NCBI GenBank assembly: GCA_035502995.1
Contig: DATJTW010000022.1
Location: 44,506 to 108,505 of the forward strand
From: CADEED01 sp035502995
GTDB lineage: Bacteria; Pseudomonadota; Gammaproteobacteria; Steroidobacterales; Steroidobacteraceae
Reading direction: 5' to 3'
Length of the DNA: 64,000 bases
In this document: positions 52,045 through 59,927 of the stretch, piece by piece
Position numbering within the stretch: the first letter of the stretch is position 1
Layout: every line of letters starts with the position of its first letter
Made by a program: the position numbers and the translations under genes
The notes under the pieces: generated by a model
Told to the model about the DNA's origin: nothing
Databases searched by the model: none
What the model saw: only the letters and a program-made list of their open reading frames with translations

Positions 52045-53088
52045 TCAGGCCGCGGCGTCGGTCATCCGTTCGCAGGTTTCGCCGGCGACGAGGATCAGCT
52101 CGGCCGGGGCATCGGGGTCGCGCGCGCCTTCCGACAAGCGCCGGCGGAATTCCTTGGCGCCCGGCAATCCCGAATAGAGACCGAGCATGTGGCGTGTGAT
52201 CCAGGACAGCCGTTCGCCGCGCGCCATCTCGCGGCGCGCGTAGCGGGTCATGCGTTCGAGCATCGCGATGCGCGACGGCATTTCGCTCGCGCCGGAGACG
52301 TCCGCCAGCAGCATCGGCCGGTGGTATGCCTCGCGGCCCAGCATCACGCCGTCGGCCCACGCGAGCTCGCCCACCACCTGGTCCACCGTGCGCAGGCCGC
52401 CGTTCAGCACCACCGGCGTCGGCAGGATGCGCGCGCGCAGCTCACGCACCACGTCGTAACGCAGCGGCGGGATCTCGCGGTTGTCGCGCGGCGACCAGGC
52501 GCCGAGCACCGCCTTGCGCGCGTGCACGATCACCGCGTCGCAGCCGGCCGCCACGATGCCGCGCACGAAGTTCTCGAGCGCATCGCGTTCCGCGTCGCCG
52601 AACCGCGCCGAGGCGACCCGCGCCGATTCGCGCTTCGTCGCGCCCTCCTCGTCCAGCTCCTGCGCGTCGACCACGCCGATGCGCAGCTTCACGGTGACCG
52701 GCACGTCGACGGCGGATTTCATCGCCGCGACGCAGTCCGCGACCAGAGCCGGGCGCTGCATCAGGCAGGCGCCGAACGCGCCGGAGTGCACGCGATCGCT
52801 GGGGCAGCCGCAGTTGAGGTTGATCTCGTCGTAGCCCATCTGTGCGCCGATGCGCGCGGCCGCGGCCAGGTCGGCGGGCTCGCTGCCGCCGAGCTGCAGC
52901 GCCACCGGGTGTTCCTCCGCATCGAAACGCAGCAGCTTCTCGCGGTCGCCGCGCAGGATGGCGGCGCTGGTGATCATCTCCGTATATAGAAGAGTGTCCG
53001 GCGCGAAGCCGCGCAGGAAGTAGCGGCAGTGGCGGTCGGTCCAATCCATCATCGGCGCCACGCTGATGCGTCGGTCGAGCGGTTTCAT
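52045..53088 (-). CDS. dusA: tRNA-dihydrouridine synthase A
   Basis: This 347-residue FMN enzyme reduces uridine at positions 20/20a of tRNA. It starts DRRISVAPMMDWTDRHCRYF, has LNCGCPSDRV with the catalytic Cys, VTVKLRIGVVD and a DGVMLGREAYH loop, all characteristic of DusA. I chose the ATG at 53088 because the motif-bearing N-terminus begins there; upstream in-frame codons to 53136 do not resemble the family. Confidence 0.94.
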   Translation of the reverse strand: MKPLDRRISVAPMMDWTDRHCRYFLRGFAPDTLLYTEMITSAAILRGDREKLLRFDAEEHPVALQLGGSEPADLAAAARIGAQMGYDEINLNCGCPSDRVHSGAFGACLMQRPALVADCVAAMKSAVDVPVTVKLRIGVVDAQELDEEGATKRESARVASARFGDAERDALENFVRGIVAAGCDAVIVHARKAVLGAWSPRDNREIPPLRYDVVRELRARILPTPVVLNGGLRTVDQVVGELAWADGVMLGREAYHRPMLLADVSGASEMPSRIAMLERMTRYARREMARGERLSWITRHMLGLYSGLPGAKEFRRRLSEGARDPDAPAELILVAGETCERMTDAAA

Positions 53089-53153
53089 GTCGGACGGCTT
53101 TTTATCATGTCGACCGCCTGCGGGTGTCGCGGCCACCGTAAACTGCGCGGCCC

Positions 53154-53912
53154 ATGACCCGTCTGCCGTCCGCCGAGAATCCCGAAAACCCGCGCCTCTC
53201 CAAGCGCATGGGCGAGCTCGGCCTGTGCTCTCGGCGCGAAGCGGAGCGCTGGATCACCAGCGGCTGGGTGAAGGTGGACGGCGTCGTCGTCGATACGCTG
53301 GGCACGCGAATTCCGCCGGACGCGAAGATCGAGATCGACCCGGCCGCGCGCGAACACCAGAGCGGCCAGGTCACGATCCTGCTGCACAAGCCGGTGGGCT
53401 ACGTCTCGGGCCAGGCCGAGGACGGCTACGAACCGGCGATCGTGCTGATCCGCCCGGAGAACCGGTGGTCATCGGATCCCTCGCCGGTCCAGTTCCAGCG
53501 CGAACACCTGCGCTCGCTCGTGCCCGCCGGCCGCCTCGACATCGACTCCACCGGATTGCTGGTGCTGACGCAGGATGGCCGCATCGCGAAGCAGCTGATC
53601 GGCGAGAACACGTCCGTCGAGAAGGAATATCTCGTGCGCGTCGAGGGCGATCTCTCGCCGGACGGCATGAGGAAGCTGCGGCACGGCCTGACGCTCGACG
53701 GCGTGAAGCTGAAGCCCGCGCAGGTGTCGTGGCAGAACGAACACCAGCTGCGGTTCGTCCTGCGCCAGGGTCGCAAGCGGCAGATCCGCCGCATGTGCGA
53801 GATGGTGGGCCTGTTCGTGACCGGCCTGAAACGCGTGCGCAGCGGCAACGTGCCGCTGGGTGCGCTGCCGCTGGGGAAGTGGCGATACCTGCGGCCGGAC
53901 GAAAAGTTCTAA
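53154..53912 (+). CDS. rluF: 23S rRNA pseudouridine synthase, RluF/RsuA family
   Basis: This 252-residue protein has an N-terminal S4 RNA-binding domain (~15-60, LSKRMGELGLCSRREAERWI) and a catalytic domain with the essential Asp in PAGRLDIDSTGLLVLT and QGRKRQIRRMCE. Relative to RluB/RluE it has a longer loop between KPVGYVSG and the catalytic motif, which favours the RluF branch (U2604). Assignment within the RsuA family is moderate. Its stop abuts the methyltransferase stop. Confidence 0.82.
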   Translation: MTRLPSAENPENPRLSKRMGELGLCSRREAERWITSGWVKVDGVVVDTLGTRIPPDAKIEIDPAAREHQSGQVTILLHKPVGYVSGQAEDGYEPAIVLIRPENRWSSDPSPVQFQREHLRSLVPAGRLDIDSTGLLVLTQDGRIAKQLIGENTSVEKEYLVRVEGDLSPDGMRKLRHGLTLDGVKLKPAQVSWQNEHQLRFVLRQGRKRQIRRMCEMVGLFVTGLKRVRSGNVPLGALPLGKWRYLRPDEKF

Positions 53913-55076
53913 CTAGTCTGCCGCCAGGCGCCACAGCGACGTGATCTCGGCCGCCCGCGCGGCGTGCAGCGGATCCGCGTCGTCGCTGGCGCGCGGATGG
54001 CGCGGCGGCACGTCGTGCCGGCCGGCCACACGCAGGCCCGCGGCGGCGAACTGCTCCAGCAATTCCGCGCGCGTGCGCAGGCCCAGGTGCTCCGCGAGAT
54101 CCGACAACACCAGCCAGCCCTCTCCGCCCGGCTCGAGATGCGCCGGCAACGCGCGCAGGAATCCGCGCAGCATGCGGCTGTCCGGATCGTAGATGGCGTG
54201 TTCCAGCGGCGAGCTCGGCCGCGCCGGGATCCACGGCGGGTTGCACACCACGATTGCCGCGCGGCCATCGGGAAAGAGGTCGGCCGATACGACGTCGACA
54301 CGCTCCGCCAGTCCGAGCTGTCGCACGTTGTCGCGGGCGCACTCGAGCGCGCGCGGATCGAGATCGGTCGCGATGACACGCTCGACACCGCGCCGCGCGA
54401 GCACCGCGGCCAGCACGCCGGTGCCCGTGCCGATGTCGAATGCGATGTTGCGCGACGCGCAGGCCGCCGGCAGCGGCGCGGCGGCGACCAGGTCCACGTA
54501 CTCGCGGCGGATCGGCGCGAACACGCCGAAGTGCGGATGGATGCGGCCGCCGGCCTCGGGGACGTCGATGCCTTTCGTGCGCCACTCGTGCGCACCGATC
54601 GCGCCCAGCAAGGCGCGCAGCGGCGCGACCGACGGCGCGGAGGCGGCACCGAACGCTGCCGCGCTGGCGGCGCGGATGTCGGGTGCGCGTCGCAACGGGA
54701 TCGTGTAGTCGGCGTCCAGCGGAATGAGCAAGGCATTCAGCACGCGCGCGCGTTGCGCGTTCGCCTGGCGGTATCGATTGAAGGCGTCGGCCGGCGAGCC
54801 GCTGACGTCGCTCGCACCGCGCGCGCGCGAACGCCGCTCGCGGCGATCCGCGCGGCGGCCGAGCGCGTTCAGCAACTGGCGCGCTTCCTGGAAGTCTCCG
54901 CGCCACAGCAGCGCGGTTCCCTGGCAGACGAGACCGTACGCGTCATCGGCCGTCAGTTTCCCATCGGCCACGACGACGCGCGCCGGCGGCGGCGCACCGC
55001 TGAGCGAACGCCACGTCGCCTCGTTTTCCTTCCCGTCTTCGACCCAGCGAAGCGGCACGGCATCGGAGCCGATCAT
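53913..55076 (-). CDS. class I SAM-dependent methyltransferase, HemK/N6-MTase style
   Basis: This 387-residue protein has a helical N-terminal part (~60-170) with no clear family. The C-terminal Rossmann domain has the SAM motif AFDIGTGTGVLAAVLA, ATDLDPRALECARDN and the active-site NPPW in VVCNPPWIP. NPPY/NPPW enzymes methylate planar nitrogens in proteins, rRNA or DNA; the substrate here is unknown. The ATG at 55076 overlaps the stop of the siderophore-interacting protein (ATGA). Confidence 0.83.
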   Translation of the reverse strand: MIGSDAVPLRWVEDGKENEATWRSLSGAPPPARVVVADGKLTADDAYGLVCQGTALLWRGDFQEARQLLNALGRRADRRERRSRARGASDVSGSPADAFNRYRQANAQRARVLNALLIPLDADYTIPLRRAPDIRAASAAAFGAASAPSVAPLRALLGAIGAHEWRTKGIDVPEAGGRIHPHFGVFAPIRREYVDLVAAAPLPAACASRNIAFDIGTGTGVLAAVLARRGVERVIATDLDPRALECARDNVRQLGLAERVDVVSADLFPDGRAAIVVCNPPWIPARPSSPLEHAIYDPDSRMLRGFLRALPAHLEPGGEGWLVLSDLAEHLGLRTRAELLEQFAAAGLRVAGRHDVPPRHPRASDDADPLHAARAAEITSLWRLAAD

Positions 55077-55852
55077 GTCGTGGCCGGCTCCATCGCCCGA
55101 TCCGCGTCGGCCAGGTGATCGTGCGTGCCCGCGGCACCGCGCTGCCAGTAGCCGGCGGCCTTGACCCAACCCGGATCGAACCCGCGGACGTCGACCAGAT
55201 GCCGGCGAATGGCGCGCGCAACCTTCGATTCGTGCGCCACCCACGCGAAGCAACGCTCGGGCAGCTCGAGCCCGCGCAACACGTCGATCAGCACGCCGCC
55301 ATCCGCCGGCCCGCGCGCCTTCGCGATCCACACGATGCGCAGCGAGGGATTGCCGGACGACAACGCCTGCTGCACGTCGCTTGCCGTCTCGAGCACGACC
55401 AGCGCGCGCGCCGTCGCCGGCAGCTCTTCGAGACGCCTTGCGATCGCCGGCAGCGCGGTTTCGTCGCCGACGAAGAGATGCAGGTCGATGCCCGCGGGCT
55501 CGACGATCGAGGAGCCCTTCGGTCCGCCGACGTCGAGCGACTGGCCGACGGTCGCGCCGGCAGCCCAGCGCGCCGCCGGGCCTTCGTCGTGCAGATGGAA
55601 GTCGATCCACAGTTCGTTCGCCGCGGCGTCGTGGCGTCGCGGCGTGAAGTCGCGACGCGCTTCGCCGCCGGCGCCGTCCGGGAAGAACAGCTTCACGTGA
55701 TCGTCGAAGCCCAGGGAGGTGAAACCCGCGAGCTGCTCACCACCGAAGACCACGCGCAGCAGGCCGGCCGCCTGCGGGCGCACCTGCGTCACCGTCAACG
55801 TGCGCCGGCGCAGCTCGTGCCGTACGCGGCGCACGACCGGCGAATCAATCAT
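55073..55852 (-). CDS. siderophore-interacting protein / ferric-chelate reductase (ViuB type)
   Basis: This 259-residue flavoprotein resembles ferredoxin reductases. An FAD-binding barrel covers ~15-125 (SLGFDDHVKLFFPD, RRDFTPRRHD), and an NAD(P)H domain has HLFVGDETALPAIARRLEEL, a family signature, and CFAWVAHESKVARAIRRHL. It releases iron from siderophores by reduction in the cytosol. It overlaps padR by eight bases, so it is probably controlled by that repressor. Confidence 0.92.
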   Translation of the reverse strand: MIDSPVVRRVRHELRRRTLTVTQVRPQAAGLLRVVFGGEQLAGFTSLGFDDHVKLFFPDGAGGEARRDFTPRRHDAAANELWIDFHLHDEGPAARWAAGATVGQSLDVGGPKGSSIVEPAGIDLHLFVGDETALPAIARRLEELPATARALVVLETASDVQQALSSGNPSLRIVWIAKARGPADGGVLIDVLRGLELPERCFAWVAHESKVARAIRRHLVDVRGFDPGWVKAAGYWQRGAAGTHDHLADADRAMEPATT

Positions 55853-56477
55853 CGGCGCGGCGCGAGATCTCTCCCGCGGCCTCCTCGATGATCTTGCGCA
55901 CGCGCTCGGTCTCGCGCGCGTCCCAGCCGCCGCGGTGGAACATCAGCGCGGCCTTCAACGTATGCATGGCGTGGTGCAGCTCGTCGGGCGGCAATTCGCC
56001 GGACACCGCGCGCGCCGCCATCTCCATGCGCGCCATCGCACTCTTCAGCGCGGCGTCGTTCTCGCGCAGGAACTTGCGGCCCTCGGCCGTGATCTCGAAC
56101 AGGCGCTTCGTGCCTTCCGGACTGCCGGCGCGCACGTGCTCGAGCTCCTCGAGCAGCGTCAGCGTCGGGTAGATCGAGCCGGGACTCGGCGCGTAACCGC
56201 CGCCGAATTTCTGCTCCAGCTCCTTGATCAGTTCGTAACCATGCCGCGGCTTTTCTTCGATCATCGCCAGCAGCACGAGCCGCAGGTCGCCGGGACCGAA
56301 CACGCGGCCGCCGCCGCCACCGCCGGGCCCGCGCCGGCCGAACGGCCCGCGACCGAAGCCGCGCGGCCGCTCGCCGCGGCCCTCTTCCGGTCCGCCGCGC
56401 ATGCCGCGGCGTCCACCGCCGTGGCGGTGCATGAAGTGGTGCAGGCGGCCGAAGCCGCCGAATCCTCTGCCAAACAT
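55845..56477 (-). CDS. PadR-family transcriptional regulator with a Gly/Arg-rich N-terminus
   Basis: This 210-residue protein has a very Gly/Arg/His-rich first ~65 residues (FGRGFGGFGRLHHFMHRHG onward), probably disordered or metal-binding. The winged helix follows at ~70-140 (LRLVLLAMIEEKPRHGYELI, SPGSIYPTLTLLEE), then a helical dimerisation tail. AAAGGAG lies nine bases before ATG 56477, which decides the start. A perfect palindrome 30 bases upstream suggests autoregulation. Overlap with the siderophore-interacting gene points to iron or metal control. Confidence 0.88.
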   Translation of the reverse strand: MFGRGFGGFGRLHHFMHRHGGGRRGMRGGPEEGRGERPRGFGRGPFGRRGPGGGGGGRVFGPGDLRLVLLAMIEEKPRHGYELIKELEQKFGGGYAPSPGSIYPTLTLLEELEHVRAGSPEGTKRLFEITAEGRKFLRENDAALKSAMARMEMAARAVSGELPPDELHHAMHTLKAALMFHRGGWDARETERVRKIIEEAAGEISRRADD

Positions 56478-56506
56478 GAGTGTCATCTCCTTTCTCAGGA
56501 CGCGCG

Positions 56507-56520
56507 AACGATATATCGTT
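56507..56520. promoter_or_regulatory. palindromic operator AACGATATATCGTT upstream of padR
   Basis: This is a perfect 14-base palindrome, 30 bases before the padR start in an otherwise GC-rich stretch. PadR-family proteins typically bind AT-rich palindromes over their own promoters, so this is a likely autoregulatory site. It also lies about 100 bases upstream of the divergent DUF2891 gene. Confidence 0.65.
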
Positions 56521-56617
56521 TGTATGCATCGGTCAATAGAGTCTTCGGAACCGCGGAACGACGGCGCGGTACTCAACGACACGCCATAATCGGCGCACAT
56601 CGGACCGGGGGGACTTC

Positions 56618-57733
56618 ATGACTTGCTTCGCGCGCGCCTGGCTGGCACTCGCCGCCTCGCTGTTTTCGTCGGCGTCGTTCGCGCAGACCGCCGTCCGGAC
56701 CGGCGCCCCCGAGTCGTTGAGCGTCGAAGCCGCGCAACGTTTCGCCACGCTCACGCTCAAGTGCATCCACCTCGAATATCCGACGAAGATCGCGCATGCG
56801 CTCGAGAGCGACGCGGACGTCCTGCCGCCGCGCGATCTGTTTCCCGCGTTCCACGGCTGCTACGACTGGCACTCCGACGTGCACGCGCACTGGGTCATGA
56901 CGCGCCTCGCGCGCCTCTACCCCGATGCGCCGTTCGCGCCGGCCGCACGCGCCGCGCTGGCGCAGAGCCTGACCGCGGAGAACATCGCCGGTGAGGTGCG
57001 CTATCTCGACCGCCCCGTCCGCGCCTCGTTCGCGCGACCCTACGGCCTCGCCTGGCTGCTGAAACTCGCGGCGGAGCTGCGCGCCTGGGACGATCCCCAG
57101 GCGAAGCAATGGTCGCGCAATCTCGAGCCGCTCGAATCGCTGGCCGCGACGCGCATCAAGAAGTGGTTGCCCGAGCTCACGTACGCCATCCGCATCGGCG
57201 AGCACGACCAGACGGCGTTCTCGTTCGGCCTCATCTGGGACTGGGCCGGCCGCTCGGGCGACACCGAGATGCGCACGCTGCTCGCCGTCACCTCCCGGCA
57301 CTTCTATCTACCCGACCGCGACTGCCCGATGAACTACGAACCGTCGGGGCACGACTTCCTGTCGCCCTGCCTCGCCGAGGCCGACCTGATGCGCCGCCTG
57401 CTGCCGCCCGCCGAGTTCGGCCCGTGGCTGCGCGCGTTCCTGCCGAAGATCCCGAACAACGCGCGCAAGCGCTGGCTGGCGCCGGCCACCGTGACGAACC
57501 GCGCCGACCCGAAACTCGCGCATCTCGACGGTCTCAACCTGAGCCGCGCGTGGATGCTCGAGGGCATCGCCAACGGCCTGCCGCGCCACGATCCGCGCAT
57601 CGCGGCGCTCGAGGCTGCCGCGCAACGGCACCGCGATGCCGCGCTCCCGGAGATCACCGGAGAATTCTACGAAGGCGGCCACTGGCTCGGCACCTTCGCC
57701 GTCTACCTCGCCACCAACGCGGGACTCGAATGA
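56618..57733 (+). CDS. exported DUF2891 protein
   Basis: This 371-residue protein has a signal peptide ending in SASFAQ. The mature part is an all-helical, Trp/His-rich sequence with FHGCYDWHSDVHAHW, RPYGLAWLLKL, NYEPSGHDFLSPCLAEADLM and FYEGGHWLGTFAVYL, which I recall as the DUF2891 (PF11199) pattern. It may be an alpha/alpha toroid, as in many sugar-processing enzymes, but no activity is established to my knowledge. A GGGGGGA SD precedes the ATG. Its stop overlaps the PQQ dehydrogenase start (ATGA). Confidence 0.82.
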   Translation: MTCFARAWLALAASLFSSASFAQTAVRTGAPESLSVEAAQRFATLTLKCIHLEYPTKIAHALESDADVLPPRDLFPAFHGCYDWHSDVHAHWVMTRLARLYPDAPFAPAARAALAQSLTAENIAGEVRYLDRPVRASFARPYGLAWLLKLAAELRAWDDPQAKQWSRNLEPLESLAATRIKKWLPELTYAIRIGEHDQTAFSFGLIWDWAGRSGDTEMRTLLAVTSRHFYLPDRDCPMNYEPSGHDFLSPCLAEADLMRRLLPPAEFGPWLRAFLPKIPNNARKRWLAPATVTNRADPKLAHLDGLNLSRAWMLEGIANGLPRHDPRIAALEAAAQRHRDAALPEITGEFYEGGHWLGTFAVYLATNAGLE

Positions 57734-59814
57734 CGCCACGCCTGATGGCCCTCGCGGCCGCCCTGCTGATTCCCCTGACGAACCACGCCGCGGACGCCGA
57801 CTGGCCGATGTACGGCGGCGACGCCGCCAAGACGCGCCACTCCGCGCTGACGCAGATCGATCGCGGCAACGTCGGCAAACTGGTCGAGGCGTGGCGCTAC
57901 GACACCGGCGAGAAAGGCGACACGCAGACGCAACCCATCGTCGTCGGCCGCACCTTGTTCGGCTACACGCCGACGCACAAGGCCTTCGCGCTCGACGCCG
58001 CCACCGGCAGGAGCCTGTGGACGTTCGATTCGGGCATCGCCGGCGTCGGCGCGAATCGCGGCCTGATGTACTGGGCCAGCGGCGCGGAACGGCGCGTGTT
58101 CGCGGCGGTCGACAATTACGTCTACGCGCTCGACCCGGCCACCGGCAAACCGGTCGAGACGTTCGGCAATCACGGCCGCATCGATCTCGCCGCGGATCTC
58201 GGCCGCGATCCCGGCAAACAATCCGTGCGCCTCACGAGCCCCGGCGTGATCTTCAAGGACCTGATGATCGTCGGCGGCCGCGTCGGCGAAGCGCTGCCCG
58301 CATCGCCCGGGCACGTGCGCGCCTACGACGTGCGCACCGGCGCGCTGCGCTGGACGTTCCACACGATTCCGCAACCCGGCGAGCCGGGCTACGAGACCTG
58401 GCCGAAGGATGCGTGGACCTATTCGGGCGGCGCCAACAGCTGGCCCGGCATGAGCCTCGATGAAAAGCTCGGCCTCGTGTTCGTGCCCACCGGTTCCGCG
58501 GCGTCGGATTTCTTCGGCGGCAACCGGCTCGGCGACAACCTGTATGCGAACTGCCTGCTGGCGCTCGATGCGGCCACGGGCAAGCTGCGCTGGTACTACC
58601 AGTTCGTCAAACACGACCTGCTCGACCGCGACCTGCCCACGGCGCCGACGCTGATCACGCTGCGCATCAAGGGCAAACGCATCGACGCGCTGGCGCAGAC
58701 CACCAAGCAGGGCTTCCTGTTCGTGCTCGACCGCGCCACCGGAAAACCCGTGTTCCCGGTCGAGGAAGTGCCCGCGCCCGCCTCCGACATCCCCGGCGAA
58801 ACGGCGCATCCCACCTACCTGCGGCCGACGCTGCCCGCGCCGTACGCGCGCCAGCGCCTGACGGCGGACGACCTGACCACGCGCACGCCCGAGGCGAACC
58901 GCTGGGCACGCGATCTCTTCGCGCAGATGCGCAGCGACGGACCGTTCAAGCCGCTGACCACCGGCCAGGACACGACTATCTACCCCGGCTTCGACGGCGG
59001 CGCCGAATGGGGCGGCCCGGCCTGGGATCCGGACTCGAACCTGCTGTACGTCAACGCCAACGAGATGTCGTGGCTCGGCTCGCTGGCGCCGAACGACACC
59101 GGGCGCAGCACCGGCAAGTCGGTCTACCTGCGCGACTGCGCCGCCTGTCACGCGGAGAACCGCCAGGGATCGCCGCCGCAGTTCCCGTCGCTGGTCGGCA
59201 TCGAGACGCGGTTCGACGCCGCGCAGTTCGCCGAGCGCGTGCGCAAGGGCGGCGGCCGCATGCCCGGATTCCCGAACCTGCAGGACGACGCGATCCACGC
59301 GCTGCGCGAATACCTCGCCACCGGCGCCGACCTGCCGGCCGGCAAACCCGATTCTTCGCCCGCCAATCTCGCGTACCGCTTCACCGGCTATCGCCGCTGG
59401 CTCGACCCGCAGGGTTACCCGGCCGTCGGCGGCCCGTGGGGCACGCTGACCGCGATCGATCTAACTACCGGCAGGTTCGCGTGGCGCATTCCGTTCGGGC
59501 AATTCCCCGAGCTCGCGGCGCAGGGCCGGCCCGACACGGGCAGCGAGAACTACGGCGGACCGCTCGTCACCGCCGGCGGCGTGTTGTTCATCGGCGCCTC
59601 GATCCACGACCGCAAGTTCCGCGCCTTCGACAAGCGGGACGGCAAGCTGCTGTGGGAAACGGCGCTGCCCTTCTCCGCCGACGCGACGCCGGTCACGTAC
59701 CAGATCGACGGCCGCCAGTACGTCGCGATCTTCGCGAGCGGCGGAAAAGAACGCGGCGGCTCGGGCGGCGGCGTGTATCTCGCGTATGCGCTGCCCTCGG
59801 AAACCCATCCGTGA
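57730..59814 (+). CDS. periplasmic PQQ-dependent dehydrogenase with an inserted cytochrome c domain
   Basis: This 694-residue protein has a signal peptide (cleaved near NHAADA), then a PQQ beta-propeller with repeated W-docking motifs (ALDAATGRSLWTFDS, ALDAATGKLRWYYQF). A heme c site CAACH starts at residue 470, with an axial Met in GRMPGF about 45 residues on, so a small cytochrome c is inserted before the last propeller blades (LTAIDLTTGRFAWRIPF). It should oxidise a sugar or alcohol in the periplasm and pass electrons to its own heme. The natural substrate cannot be read from sequence. Confidence 0.9.
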   Translation: MTPRLMALAAALLIPLTNHAADADWPMYGGDAAKTRHSALTQIDRGNVGKLVEAWRYDTGEKGDTQTQPIVVGRTLFGYTPTHKAFALDAATGRSLWTFDSGIAGVGANRGLMYWASGAERRVFAAVDNYVYALDPATGKPVETFGNHGRIDLAADLGRDPGKQSVRLTSPGVIFKDLMIVGGRVGEALPASPGHVRAYDVRTGALRWTFHTIPQPGEPGYETWPKDAWTYSGGANSWPGMSLDEKLGLVFVPTGSAASDFFGGNRLGDNLYANCLLALDAATGKLRWYYQFVKHDLLDRDLPTAPTLITLRIKGKRIDALAQTTKQGFLFVLDRATGKPVFPVEEVPAPASDIPGETAHPTYLRPTLPAPYARQRLTADDLTTRTPEANRWARDLFAQMRSDGPFKPLTTGQDTTIYPGFDGGAEWGGPAWDPDSNLLYVNANEMSWLGSLAPNDTGRSTGKSVYLRDCAACHAENRQGSPPQFPSLVGIETRFDAAQFAERVRKGGGRMPGFPNLQDDAIHALREYLATGADLPAGKPDSSPANLAYRFTGYRRWLDPQGYPAVGGPWGTLTAIDLTTGRFAWRIPFGQFPELAAQGRPDTGSENYGGPLVTAGGVLFIGASIHDRKFRAFDKRDGKLLWETALPFSADATPVTYQIDGRQYVAIFASGGKERGGSGGGVYLAYALPSETHP

Positions 59815-59927
59815 CGGGCCCGATACGCAATCGATGCGAGGAATATATTCTATATAGTATTTGACGCAAGACGCCACGCCATTGTCTGCTTCTCCCCGGG
59901 AAGGCCTTTCACATACGGGGAGCACCA

